In this document: one piece after another, positions 31,465 through 44,952 of the stretch
Layout: each line of letters starts with the position of its first letter
Position numbering within the stretch: the first letter of the stretch is position 1
Source: Chlorops oryzae
Lineage: Eukaryota; Arthropoda; Insecta; Diptera; Chloropidae
Assembly (NCBI GenBank): GCA_020466095.1
Contig: CM035806.1
Coordinates: 95,529,919 to 95,593,918 of the forward strand
Direction of reading: 5' to 3'
DNA length: 64,000 nucleotides
Position numbers and translations under genes: made by a program
Notes under the pieces: model-generated
Database searches by the model: none
Told to the model about the DNA's origin: nothing
Seen by the model: the letters and a program-made list of their open reading frames with translations, nothing else

Positions 31465-31916
31465 GGCCGTTTACATATGCCATTTTATTCGCGTTTTATC
31501 AACTTTGCCCGTTTTAGCACTAAAACAACTTAGATTTTTCCCGTTTTATCGTACAAAACTAAAACGAGAAACTTTCCTGTTTTAATTTAAAACAAGTAGC
31601 TAAATAACATAAATCCTGCTTATAACTGCTAAAAATATCGAAATCTGAGTGTCATCACTATAAAAATGCAAGACATATGGTAATTGAAATATCTAATTTA
31701 AAAATTGTGAGGTTGTTTCCACAACCAATGTGGAAAACGAACACAATTTCAATAATTGCTTCTTATCTAAATAACAATATTCACTCATATTTCACGTGTT
31801 AAGCAAACAAAAGATAATTACAAAATGACAAAACGACATGTGCATATGTAAACACCCCGTTTTGGCTTAGTCGTCTAGCTTAAACGAGTAGCGCTAAAAC
31901 GTATTTGTAAATGCCC
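31465..31916. mobile_element. Candidate MITE with GGSCRTTTACAWAT ends
   Basis: GGCCGTTTACATATGCC at 31465 and, inverted, GGGCATTTACAAATACG at 31916, both next to TA. The interior repeats CGTTTTA / TAAAACG in both orientations. The inverted repeat is short and imperfect, so this is tentative. Confidence 0.4.
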
Positions 31917-32357
31917 TATAACGCTCAGCAGAAATTCGAAGTTAATTTTCTTGCTTGTATTCATAAAAATATCGGAAGGATAATCTTTAGTATTTTTTGG
32001 CATAAGTTATGGTTATCTCGAATTCGAGTCGCTTTTGATCAGAATTTTAATAAAATGTTGGGTGGGCAAGCGAGTATAGTTGTATTCAAACCTACCGAAA
32101 CGCACTTGTTCACACCTTTTTCCCCCATTATGGTTATAAAATCTACAAAATGCATGCACTTTCAATATTTTCCCGGCTGGAAATTTTAACAAGGGCCTTG
32201 GCTAGAATTTCCTAGTTAATTTCTTCGGGGCTGTCCAGTAAAGTCTAGACAGATACTTTGATAAAAAAAAATACATATACATATTTACATATCTGAGAAA
32301 GTCGCTGTAATATTCAGTACAATAAAAGGAGATTTATTATATCAATATGAAACTTTA

Positions 32358-32919
32358 TCGTCGTTGCGACTGCAAAAGCGCGTAACAGCAATCTGCAATA
32401 CCGCGTATTTACAAAATTCGCAAACTGATATATCGTGCTTGTCTACGATGGCAACCCTTTCTATTTAAGAGTAAATTAAGAAAGTGAAATGTAACTCAAA
32501 ATGAAATGTAATTTTCCACTCAAATTGTTGTTACACTCATAAGTCGTGAAATGTACTCGAACACATTGTAAGAAGAAAGGAGAAACTTATAAGACAGATC
32601 GAAAGGGCTCAGTTGTTGTCCGAGACCCTGAGCGCATTGCCGCACCCGAAACGATCTGTTTTATTTTCAAAGAGTTTAGGCAGTCTTTTAATTCGCTAAT
32701 TAAAAGGCCAGAGTCTTTTTCAGTGCTATTGCCATCTGATTGATATGGGAATAATTTAAATCACCCATTTGAATTGGCCTAAGGAACATCCATTTAACGT
32801 CATCAAAACCGGCGTATTAGTTCTTGAGATGTATTTGGCACGATATTTCGTGTTTGCGACTTTTGTAAATACGCGGTATTTCAGATTGCTGTTACACGCT
32901 TTTGCAGTCGCAACGACGA
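32358..32919. mobile_element. MITE with TCGTCGTTGCGACTGC ends
   Basis: About 75-80 bp at the left (32358-32435) recur inverted at the right (32840-32919). Shared blocks are GTCGTTGCGACTGCAAAAGC, GTAACAGCAATCTG and ACCGCGTATTTACAAAA. TA flanks both ends (32356-32357, 32920-32921), consistent with a Tc1/mariner-type MITE. No transposase. Confidence 0.65.
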
Positions 32920-32921
32920 TA

Positions 32922-33412
32922 TGTCAATCACTAGCAATAACCGCACCACGGTAGCACCTCATTGGTTACGACATATATGCAGAGTTGACCATCACTACAA
33001 GGCCGTTTTCATTATGCGCAATAGTAGTGGTACAACAAAGCCATAAAATTAGAGAACCGAGAGAATAACAAAGCGACAAGCGTCATAGATCCCACCTCGA
33101 CAATAGTCTGTAGCATACTGAGCTCTCCACGCACTCTAACTGAGGCAAAACTAAATATTATACGAAAAAAAGTTTAAAAAATTAAAACAGAGCGACGCAT
33201 GTCTTGCCTCTGCAAAGTTTGTCATAGCACTGATTTGAAAAATTGACGTGACTTCGATTTTTTGCTCGCTTCGGTTGTTCGCTTCGCTTCTCGAAGGCAT
33301 TTTGCTTTAATTGCCACCTCGTTTTATACTTCTTCATCTCTCGCTCACAATTTCTATACGTGTGCAAAAATGTTCTCTTTTACGCTCTTTTACCCCTGGA
33401 GCTTACCCTTTG
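32922..33412. other. Unassigned DNA
   Basis: No gene or repeat boundary recognised; the ORFs at 33182-33367 and 33262-33585 lack family features and the latter runs into a MITE. Confidence 0.4.
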
Positions 33413-33420
33413 TGCACCTC

Positions 33421-33637
33421 CATGATACAAGAAAACAAGATAGCGCCGCTTCAGCACCGCTATTTTGTGGCTTTCTTGAGTTTGCGACGTCACTGAGCGA
33501 GAAATTGTTGTTGTTTCCCATGCTATTCAAAAAAGTAAAAAGCCGGTTTAACATGGGAAACAACAACAACGAATCGTGGTTTTAAGTTTGTGACGTTTCC
33601 TCTCTCAAGTGGCGCTATCTTGTTTTCTTGTATCATG
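33421..33637. mobile_element. P-like MITE, 217 bp, 8-bp target duplication
   Basis: The left end CATGATACAAGAAAACAAGA is inverted at the right end (to 33637). TGCACCTC flanks both sides (33413-33420, 33638-33645). A CATGAT start with an 8-bp duplication resembles the P superfamily. A second inverted block, gttgttgtttcccatg / catgggaaacaacaac, lies inside. It is too short to code. Confidence 0.75.
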
Positions 33638-33645
33638 TGCACCTC

Positions 33646-35453
33646 TACATATATGTATAACGATATATATCATTGAAGAGTCGATTCCATTTTGGCTGTT
33701 TTCACCACGGTCTTACTTTTTCAATGCGAATCTACTCCGTTTTTAAATTTCACAATCTTTCAACTATAATTTGTAAAATATAAGAAGTTGGCAAAGCATT
33801 GAATCTGTTTAAAATATTGGTTGATATGCAAAATATAACATCATCTGGAATCAATTTGTGTGTAAAACCTTATTTTGGACATATTTAATGTTAAACTCTT
33901 TTTTTTTAATCTACTCCGATATTTTCAGCATATAAATTTTCACTTTTACTCCGTTTTTTTGTGGTTGCTTACTACGTGTGCTTATCACGTGATACCTTCA
34001 TATGCATATATTTACGGCTTATTTGGTTTATAAGCTTTTAAATTCCAAATAGAATTTGTTATAAAATGTTTTTCTTCTTCTTTTATTTCATTTTATTATT
34101 TATTTTTTAATTGTTTGGGAGTTGTACAGCAAAAAGTGTTCGTATGCAATTTATTTTGTTGCACTGTGCGTATCAATTAACTGTTTTTAGTTTTTATTGA
34201 CTTCGATTTATTTAAATCTTTTATGTTTTTCTTTCCGTTATTTGCTTTGTGCGTTCATATATAATTTGATTACAATTTAACTTTTACAAATAATTTCAAT
34301 TTGGTTTACTCGTCGCCATTTCTGTGGTGTATCCGAGCAGATCAAATGCGAACGCACGCGAAAACTTTGAAGTCTAATTAATAACTGTTTTTATTACCTA
34401 CGAGTCTAACATGTCGTTTACACTATGCTTACATACTAATTTATATACAGGGTTGCAAATAACTAATACTACGGTTGTTTTTTTGGTCAGAGGTGGGAAC
34501 GCTGCCCTCTCCAATGAGCATTTTTCACTTAGGTACTCACCAAAAGTATTTCTGTCTCGCTCTTTTTTTCTGCCAAGTAGCACCTCTTTCTAGTGGCACG
34601 AAACCATATAGAACTTTAGGTCGAACTCTTCTTTCTCCTTATCCCTGCAATGTGTTAGAGCTACACTGCTTCAACATAGGCATATAGCATGAGGAACAGA
34701 GAAGCATGCTAAGGCAGCGAAATCTTTAGCTCTGCTCTGGTGAAATGCATTGCCACTTTTATTTTTAATTTTGGGAAAATGCCCGGTGGACCACCAGTGC
34801 GCTGTCCCAGCCGGAAATTTCACTACTTCTGCAGTACTTCTGAAGGGGTGAATATTCGTACTGCGACTACTCGCATTAATAACTTTTACTTCTCATGAAG
34901 TTTGTTAGGAGATGACCGCTATTTTCAGTACTTCAAAATTCATGTGTGATTAAATAGCAGAGCAACCAAAAATATGCAAATGCATTATGCATTTTCAAAT
35001 TGCATTTTTGGCGATTTAAAGCATATTTTTTGGGTTTAAGGCATTTTCGTGCATTATTCAACAAAATTTAGCTATGGCCCACATAAAACTTCATATACAT
35101 ACTACAAAAACTACAACTTTCCCAGAATAATTGGATCATCCAAAGGTTTTTCTTAGATCGCTCCTTTCCGAGAAATGGATTACTAGAGAATGCTCAGATT
35201 TTATGTATTTGTTAACATAGGATGTCCCGGCGGAGGAGTAAAATTTTTGACCTCGGAAAGGAGATCAAGTGGAGTAGTCAGTCTGTCCTAATTCAAGAAA
35301 GAACATAAGGGAGTAATATTAAAAGCTCGATTGCTCGCTTATTACTCCAAATGGATGAATGTCATTGCTCTTCTTTTGATCGGTTTGGGTATTAATCAGG
35401 TTTGTATGTCATCGTACAATTGCTCTGCAAAACCGGCAAAAAAAAAAAGACTG
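33646..35453. other. Unassigned DNA
   Basis: A long stretch without recognised gene or element ends. The short overlapping ORFs at 34398-34687 have no domain. Composition is ordinary AT-rich. Confidence 0.4.
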
Positions 35454-35848
35454 GTTGCACCCGCGATAATTTGATGTTGCACCCGAGATTATTATAAAAA
35501 TGAATAACTCTTTGTTTATTTTTCTCTTGTTAACACTTTTCATTTCCTGTAGTTTGTTCAATATACATCTAACAAAATATTAAGGCATAACAAATAAAAT
35601 GTATCACAATTAACAGATTTATGCGTTTTTTGTCTCTGATCTAGAAACGTAGGGCCAAGTTTGTTGCACCCGCGATGGCAATTTAAATCATTCTCAAGAC
35701 TTTAATAGTATTATTTTAAAATACTTGTGACCTAATATGCAATGAAAATATTAAGATGTAGCCTTTTCAAGACTATTTTGATTAAAAATTTTATTTATTT
35801 AGTTACATGAAACTAAAACATACGTGTAAATGTTGCACCCGCGATAAT
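35454..35848 (+). repeat. Four dispersed copies of GTTGCACCCGCGAT
   Basis: The motif GTTGCACCCGCGATAAT or a one- to four-base variant occurs at 35454, 35476, 35663 and 35832, always on the plus strand, with AT-rich spacers of 5 to about 170 bases. A related GTTGCACCCG is at 60955. The function is unknown; it may be a subterminal repeat of an element whose ends I cannot define. Confidence 0.5.
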
Positions 35849-35977
35849 GGAATCGCCCATCAAATATTTTAGAAATGACCCTATGGATTTTCTCCAATTT
35901 TGGACTGAATTATATTGAATATTTTATTTTCGTCCCCATAAGTCAAATTGACTGTGATTATAATTACAGTGGCGTTG

Positions 35978-36180
35978 CACAGTGCTTCGATCCCATACAT
36001 TCGATGGACAAAAATGGAAAGAAGTGTCGTAGGGCAATGTTTGGCACAAGTCCCTAATATGGCTTAATTAAGAAATTTTCTAAGTTTCATCAAAATTGAC
36101 AACACCCACCGCCCATACCACCCAAAGGTATTTTTGGCTATAAAAATGGATATTTTGCTACAAATTTCTTAAAAGTTGGG
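35978..36180 (+). mobile_element. Solo Transib-like terminus (23-type)
   Basis: CACAGTG at 35978-35984, a 23-bp spacer, then ACAAAAATG at 36008-36016, followed by subterminal sequence related to 51885-51960 (ccatacatt in the spacer; gtgtcgtagggcaatg). The partner 12-type end was not found downstream, so this is a truncated copy or a single decayed end. The 23-bp spacing and the nonamer-like box are as in the complete copies. Confidence 0.65.
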
Positions 36181-36350
36181 GGAAGAGCATTTACATATGC
36201 GATCTTATCAAAATATAATATTTCCTCAATTAATTTCGTAAGATTTTTATTACTGTTTTCACGTTCGCGTCTTAAGTCTTTTCGCAGACAGTTCTGTTAA
36301 AAAAACGAGAGAGATAAAGCAAGGACTTACGACTTCAATTTGCTTAATAA

Positions 36351-37401
36351 CACAGCCACACAAAAAAAAAATTTTTGGTTTGATCTGGGTATCTCACTAC
36401 CTCTACCATATGTTTTCGGGGTCGCTGATTCCAAATCCGTTGCCCGTTTTGCTCCATCAGATCAGCATTTTGCCATAACCTCAAAAAACCTCAATTCGAG
36501 CTATTAAAATTTAATATCGTGGACAAATTTTTTTTTCGTTCTGATCTGGGTATCTGATTACTTCTACTATATGTTTTCGGGGTCGCTGATTCTAAATCCG
36601 ATGCCCGTTTTGCTCCATCAGATCAGCATTTTGCCATAACCTCAAAAAAAACTGACACGTAATAAGATTTGGTAATCTAATGTTTTGTGGAATAATTGTA
36701 CCGTCGGCATTGGCGTTACCCGATGCACACCGCGGGGAGGTTGCACGATCGGGTTTTGTGCATCATTGAGCCCTTATTGGGGCTGTTTTTTAAAGCTGAT
36801 GATATAGAATATTTTTTAGTCGGTCTCCATCTTTGAGCTGTATCGGGTTCTTTTCTCTTCAAATGACCTATGTAAGGATTCGCATATTTGAGGTCTTTCA
36901 AAAGTAAGAGAGTTAGCTACCACAGAAGAAGTAGATTCGTAGTTCCGAGTCCAGTTACTACTACATACTTGCTAGATAAATGTAACTTTACTGCCAACCG
37001 AGGCATCTTAATCATATTTCATTTACATATTTGGAATCAGCATCAGAAAATAAAAAATGCATTTATTTTCCGAGTTTAAAACAAAAACCGAATTTTGGGG
37101 CATTAGGGGGTTGAAGGGGGTAAATAGCGGAAAATTGAGCGATCAAAATAAATTTTGAAGGTCATTTTTGGATTCAGCGCATCAAAATACATAGGAATAG
37201 GTGGGTCTATATTCTGGCACATGACATTTTTTTTTTTTGTGGCTGTCAATAGCTCGAATTGAGGTTTTTTGAGGTTATGGCAAAATGCTGATCTGATGGA
37301 GCAAAACGGGCAACGGATTTGGAATCAGCGACCCCGAAAACATATGGTAGAGGTAGTGAGATACCCAGATCAAACCAAAAATTTTTTTTTGTGTGGCTGT
37401 G
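36351..37401. mobile_element. MITE with ~168-bp inverted repeats and TAA flanks
   Basis: CACAGCCACACAAAAAAAAA at 36351 is inverted at the right end (to 37401), and identity continues for about 168 bases through GATCTGGGTATCTCACTACC and TTTTCGGGGTCGCTGATTCC. TAA is present on both sides (36348-36350, 37402-37404). A diverged direct copy of the inner arm occurs at about 36535-36650. No coding sequence; superfamily uncertain (a 3-bp TAA duplication would allow PIF/Harbinger). Confidence 0.75.
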
Positions 37402-37840
37402 TAATCAGCCATATTTTTCTAAAATTGCAACGAAAAACAACGAAGGTAAAGACTTATAAATGCATGCACATTTCATAAATATTCAAAAGCATACTTTTTG
37501 GCTGAATTTAAGAATGTTTACTTACAAAGAAAACTTTAGTATAAAGCTTAGATCAGACTATTTGGTAAGAAACCAAATATTTTGTTAAATTTATTTGATT
37601 ATTATTTGACAAAAAACGAGTGTTTGTTATTAACAGCAAACAACCCTATCACACACGTTTCAAATTTGTACAAATATTTATCATTTTTCTATTTAGTCAA
37701 ATATGAACAAATACATTTATGCCAAACACATTTGGGAAAAATTTATCCCTATATCACACTATTTGGAACAATAGTGTTTGGTACAAAATTTTTTATTTGG
37801 TGTTTTTGTGAAAATTATTTGGTATTAAATATTAAATTAA

Positions 37841-38697
37841 AACAAGTAAAGAAGTTTACATCGGCTAAGCCGATTGCACACATACCTTTTCCTCAGCCTT
37901 AAATATGTTGAAACATTACCTTAACAAAAATTCCTGCCCTTTCGTTGTTCTAGCTACCATTATCTGTGCTTCGATTTAGCTTCTCAAACTCGAAATTATT
38001 ATTAATCACAAAATTTTTGCGAATGGTTGACATGGTCAAATTTTAACCGTTAGAGGACATTTTGTCTAGCAGCGAAATACTCAATTCAAAATAGTGAAAA
38101 TTTAATTTTTGCGAATTTCGCGAATGATGGTCATGGTCAAATTTTAACCGTTAGAGGACATTTTGTCTAGCTGCGAAATACTCAATTCAAAATAGTGAAA
38201 ATCAAATTTTTGCGAAATTCGCGAATGGTGATCATGGTCAAATTTTAACCGTTAGAGGACATTTTGTCTAGCTGCGAAAACCTCAATTCAAAATAGTGAA
38301 AATCAAATTTTTGCGAATTTCGCGAATGGTGGTCATGTTCAAATTTTAACCTTAAGTGACGACTTTATTAGGCGTCAAAATGCACAATCAGAAGAAGCAA
38401 AAAAAAATCATATTTGTATTCAGATATGAGAATAAGAGAAAGAGTGTTTTTTTCTAATGTGTAGGATGATGACCGTAAATATAGCGATGTCGCAATTTTT
38501 TTTCAGCGAAAGCTTAAGTCTACATAGTAGCTATACACACACCAAATTTCAATAAGCTGGGATGTATAGTAAAAAAGTTAGTCACGAAAAACGTTAAAAA
38601 TCGTGATTTTTGAAACTTCTGAACCACTTCCCACGACCCAAGAAGGGACTACGAAAAAAATTTGTATGCAGTTTTTCAGACATTTACCTGGTTCAGC
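37841..38697 (+). mobile_element. mini-me/DINE-1-like element, family 1, copy a (3'-truncated)
   Basis: Begins AACAAGTAAAGAAGTTTACA with the hairpin ATCGGCTAAGCCGAT, then four ~101-bp internal repeats (gaatttcgcgaatggtggtc...), and stops at ttacctggttc, before the (GACA)n run, core and 3' hairpin that the other copies have. Inserted within the inverted-repeat element. Confidence 0.75.
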
Positions 38698-38794
38698 CAA
38701 CACTTTCTTTGTCGATGGTTTTGCACCTCTGCCCTTTTTTTTCGGTAAAGCAACATCACAAAATTCCTCGCTTAAATCGCTATTATCCATTTTA
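38698..38794 (-). pseudogene. N-terminal coding fragment of unknown (transposase?) protein
   Basis: From an ATG at 38794 on the minus strand the frame reads MDNSDLSEEFCDVALPKKKG and on to about residue 33, ending at the junction with the mini-me-like element. It is basic and lysine-rich, as transposase N-termini can be, and is preceded by AT-rich leader. I do not recognise the family. It cannot make a meaningful protein as it stands. Confidence 0.4.
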
Positions 38795-39209
38795 CAAACA
38801 ATTCTCAATTAAATTAAATGAATAGCAGGCGAACTATCAAAATTATTTGACTGTATTTGCTATGCAGGAAAAATTACAGACCAAACAACCAAACACAATC
38901 AAACAGTCTCAAAATATTTAGTGCGATCAGAACGTACGCTATTACACTATTTGGTAAAACTCCAAATATTTGGTGTATTTTTCTTTGCTCAAATATAAAC
39001 CAAACGCGACCAAACACCAAATACAACCAAATATATTTGGATATCACACTATTTGCTAATGTTTGACATTGAAAAATACCAAATATTTGGCATTTTACCA
39101 AATAGTCTGATCTTAGCTTAAATCATGAAAATATACATTTTTAAAATCTTATTTTTCTTTATTTGTTGGTTCGATAGAAGTCTGATTTTTTCATTTTCAT
39201 AAGAAATTT

Positions 39210-39870
39210 TTGAGAAAGCGTGCACAGTCGGCAAGGAGCATGATATCGAATTGCGAATGCCGCGGTTAACTGCGAAACAAACACATCGCAACAACGTCGT
39301 CACTGATTCAGTTGAAGATTACTTTCGCATAACCATATACGTACCATACCTTGATTCTTTCATCGCTCATCTTCATGATAGGTTCCTCAATCATCGCAAT
39401 ATCCTATCAAATTTCGATTGCTTGTTCCCAAATAAAATGAAAGCACTCGATATAGAGTCTTGTGTTCAATTATTTACACAATACTCTTCTATCTTGAACA
39501 ATGACAGTCCTAACATCTGGATCAGTGAAGTTCAACTTTGGCATCGACGCATTTCTGGAAGGAATATAAAAAATTCACTTGATGCGATTGATATTTGCAA
39601 CGCAGATGCATTTCCGAACATCCATCAAATCCTTCGCATAATGGCAATTTTACCCCTTCACTACTGCTACAAATTAAAGGTCTTTCTCAACATTGCGTCG
39701 TCTCAAAACGTACCTCAGATCGACAATGTCTGAAGATCGACTAAATGGCCTAGCCTCACTGAATATATGTACATCGTGAGGTTGAAATTGACGTGGAAAC
39801 GATTTTGGAACACTTTTTTTCTGTGCTTCGAAGGGTTTCTTTGTTACATGAAACTCACCAAAACTGAATT
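39210..39870 (+). pseudogene. hAT transposase C-terminal pseudogene (52-kDa-repressor type)
   Basis: The frame to 39733 reads NNVVTDSVEDYFRITIYVPY and YLDSFIAHLHDRFLNH, then NADAFPNIHQILRIMAILPL, the helical and dimerisation-proximal part of hAT transposases. A frameshift near 39690-39700 moves the dimerisation signature RLKTYLRSTMSEDRLNGLA to another frame, followed by a decayed VEIDVE stretch. It lacks the N-terminal two thirds. It is the same broad family as the pseudogene at 19.9-22.4 kb but not an obvious duplicate of it. Adjacent to the inverted-repeat element ending at 39121. Confidence 0.8.
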
Positions 39871-40843
39871 GTTTTAATAAAGTCATTCAAATCGTTACTC
39901 TTGATTTTTAACCACTTGTTTTGATGAATTGAAACATTTAATTTAAATTATGAGTTAAAGTACAATTGCATGTTGTACGAATAGATTAATAATTAGGGCC
40001 GGTACAGCAAAAAAAAAAATAAACAACCAAAGCTGTTTGTTCTTTTTAGTTTTTCTCATCTCGAGTAATTTTTTCGAAGTCTTTGACTTCATAAATATAT
40101 GTAGGTATACCTGTATGTATACGAATAAGCAATCGAATGCCTATGTAACGAAATGTGTTACATTGCGTTGGGGGTTGTTATTTTCAGTCCAGTGAATGTT
40201 GCCACCCCTCTCAGCACGTTGCCTTGTTTTCGCCCTTATAATGACATTTTATTTCAATTTGGAAGGTACATCTGTCAGTGATTTCATTACAATTATTTTT
40301 TTAACCGTTGGCTTTATTATCATCATTAAATGTAACAGTTCCCGTGTCCCAAGGGTATTGTTTTGATTTTTGTGGGTTGGAAGATATGTACGATTGCGTT
40401 ATCGAGCAGTCTTACATTCCAAGCCGTTGGAACCGGAATATTTTATCTTAAATGTCACGTAAGTACTGGTGGTACGATTATCATTACAACATATCATTAT
40501 CCACAAAATACATATGTTTATGAGTTTAATATTTTAATGTTAATATGTGGGATATGGTTAGAAATTATTCATGTCCGATTCAACTTCTATTCTTTGGCGC
40601 GAAGAAGGGTGGAGGACATTCTTCATCTCTAACCATATTCCGACAATCAATAATTGAAAAATTCGATTAATTTTGTTTCGTACATACATATGAATTTACA
40701 CATCTGGATATGTACAATGTACCTTTATAAAATTATCGTTTAAATATGCTCGAAATTTAAGTTTTTCCTGATTCTGATTACAAATAACACTACTTTACAA
40801 CTGAAGCGGAGCCGCAAATAACGCTGCGCCTCGACGGGCATTA
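39871..40843. other. Unassigned DNA
   Basis: No recognised repeat end. The 89-codon ORF at 40363-40632 has a hydrophobic composition (IIITTYHYPQNTYVYEFNIL) but no recognisable domain or repeat of a known family; I do not call it a gene. Confidence 0.4.
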
Positions 40844-41140
40844 CGCAGTAGTCAGCGGAGCCACCACAACCCAAGCGATTTCACTAGTCACTGGGTGTCG
40901 GGGATCGGTCCCTTTCCTATCCAAGACGCTGGCGAATTTAACATTACGATCTCATTGCCGGGGACAGGTCGTCCTTTTATGCGCCACCTTTAACCAGTCA
41001 TTTCGCTAGCGAAAAGGGGCAGGAAAATGGCCTAGCACCAGCGACTGAGAAAAAAGAAAAATTTCATTTTTTGTTTTGAATTTTTTTAAATTTATTTATT
41101 TTATTAATTATTATATTTTTTTGTTTATCTATTTTTTATT
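40844..41140 (+). mobile_element. CCCAGTAGTCAG element, truncated copy X5
   Basis: Starts CGCAGTAGTCAGCGGAGCC and follows X1 for about 300 bp including the TTTCGCTAGCGAAA palindrome, then stops in the AT-rich tract before the first tRNA-like domain. Confidence 0.7.
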
Positions 41141-41810
41141 TTATCAGAATTTTAATTTAATTTCCATTATTTTTGGGTGAGAAAAATTTTTTGGGTGAGC
41201 GCAATAAATTTTTAGGTGAGCTCAGCTCACCCTGCCCTCCCTCTGGCTACGGTTGTTGTTTTTTGCGGTACGCTGGGCAAGAATATGCAGTAGAAATTAC
41301 ACTACGATCCTTATTTTCCCTCAACACCCCTCAGCACCGCTGATCAACCACCCGGCAGTAGGGTGAATTATAGCACTAAGCAAATAACATGTTATTTGCT
41401 TAGTGATTATAGCTATTCCACCCACCACGGGGACTGGTTGATCAGGCGGCTTAACATATTGTTATAATTATTTTTGATTTGTCTCAAAATTCGTTCTTCT
41501 TGAGGTCAAATAATGAGCACATTATTTTCCCTTTGAAAAGCATTACATTGTGACCAAAAGCTGTGTCGTAGTAGTAAAGGATTCTATCGTTAAAGGATTA
41601 TCTGAGCACTATCCGGGCACAAAATTCCCACAAAAGGTGGCACATTTGGGCGAGCTGCCTTAATTCGGCTCACATTTTAATAATAACTTTTCCTTGACCC
41701 TGTATTTTAAATTAATCTAGTCGTATTTTGTCGTATTGAAATGAAAAAACAATTGAATTTTTCAATTCAAACTTCTGTTATGTTATGTATACAAATCTCT
41801 GAATTGAGTT
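41141..41810. other. Unassigned DNA
   Basis: Contains a short inverted pair near 41375-41405 (gcactaagcaaataaca / tgttatttgcttagtg) that would form a hairpin. No gene. Confidence 0.4.
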
Positions 41811-42293
41811 CCCTGTAGAAAGCTGTTAAGCAATTTGCCTAAAATAACTAGTACTTTTACCAGTACTAAAAGAACTAGTGCAATGTTTTGGTAAGTTGGC
41901 ACCATAACTATACAGTGATCAGGGGAATAATTGCATTCATTCATTGAGGCGTTATAAATTTATATTAAATACACAACCGAATGGTTTTCTTTTATTATAC
42001 AATAAAAATTTATAATTATAAATATTTATTTCCATTTTGTACTGAAAAAAATCCACGATTCTAGTACCTTTTTCCCGTAAACATCACTAGTATTTAACTG
42101 GTGCAAATTAACCCAATTGGAACGAAAAGTACTAGAATAATTCTGGTGCATACTGTACTAGTGCTTTCCTGTACAGATGTTATACTGATTTTCGACAGAA
42201 TTTTATATGGACAGGGGTATAGAAAAGAACTAGTACTGGTGGCTTTTGCACTAGTAATGTACTAGTACGACACTAGTTCAAATTCCTACAGGG
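41811..42293. mobile_element. CCCTGTAG-type MITE rich in ACTAGT motifs
   Basis: CCCTGTAGAA at 41811 and TTCCTACAGGG ending at 42293 form inverted ends beside TT on both sides. ACTAGT or CTAGTAC occurs roughly ten times, clustered in both arms. Related by its ends to the units at 2433 and 16911. Confidence 0.55.
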
Positions 42294-43270
42294 TTGTTTT
42301 AGAAAAACCTTTATATTGTGAAAAAAGTTTGTGCTGCAGTTCTTAGATTTGACATATGAGCACACAATTGATTGGCCTACAATTTAAGATATCAGTTCTT
42401 TAAAGGGGATTGGTAATGTGTGGGCTATATTCATTCAAAGTCCAAAAAATTTAAATTCTTTCAAATATATATATCAAATTTTCAACTTTGAGCATCATTT
42501 TACACCATAAATTTAAAGATTTGTAAGTTATTATTGATGTCTTATTAAAGAATCAAGTTTTAAAAACTTTTAAAAATTTCGAAATATTTAAAACCAGGGT
42601 TGATATGATTTAAATCAGTTGATTTTAATCAGTGATTTAAATCAAGATTAAAATCAGTCATTTAAATCCGGATGATTGAAATACAAAATTTCTCCAATTT
42701 CATTTGCTTTGCTTCTTCTCGCGTATCTATATATAAGACCTTAGTGACTTATGGCTGCTCTGCCCATATTCTTAATTTGCTAGCTAAGGACCACAAGAAG
42801 TGAGATGGAACACTATGTGTGATTCACTAAAGAGTTATATTGACAACTGGCCAACATTGATGCAAATAGCTGATCAAAACAAAGATAAGATAGATAAAGA
42901 AATCAGAAATATTATTACAAATATGTCTACCAAAAGAAATGCTGAATACCTTGTTGAATGATTGGAGCCAATAGCTAAATCATTGGACAAACTTCAGAGT
43001 GACAGGTGCACAATTTCAGAATGTGTACGTATATGGAAAGACCTGACGGTGCTGCTTTAAGATGTTTTGAGCGTAGCTTTAATGAAGAAAGTCATGAACC
43101 GGTACCGCCAAGCTATGACACCGGCTCAGTTTTTGGCGAATATGATAAATCCAAAACTGCCTCAAGAGCAATTATCAGAGAACGAATCTGAAGAAGCCCT
43201 AACATTTTTAGGGAACACCTACGGACAGACAGGAGTAAGTTTCCTAATAAAAATAATACAATTGAAAGCA

Positions 43271-44952
<1,682 letters not shown>

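Larger units (their letters stand above)
37543..39121 (-). mobile_element. Inverted-repeat element with captured or residual N-terminal coding piece
   Basis: AGCTTAGATCAGACTATTTG at the left and CAAATAGTCTGATCTTAGCT at the right are inverted ends. Inside, CCAAATATTTGG-type motifs recur many times in both arms (37545-37840, 38935-39118). A mini-me-like element occupies 37841-38697. On the minus strand a short coding piece begins at 38794. I read it as a deletion derivative of a transposon whose first coding bases survive. The target duplication is not clear. Confidence 0.55.

Noticed and set aside
34153..34160. CACTGTG near 34153 as a further Transib heptamer
   Set aside because: Reading inward there is no A-rich nonamer at 12 or 23 bp and no subterminal similarity to the other copies.
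40363..40632. Membrane-protein gene at 40363-40632
   Set aside because: Hydrophobic residues are expected from AT-rich random sequence; no signal peptide or family pattern seen.
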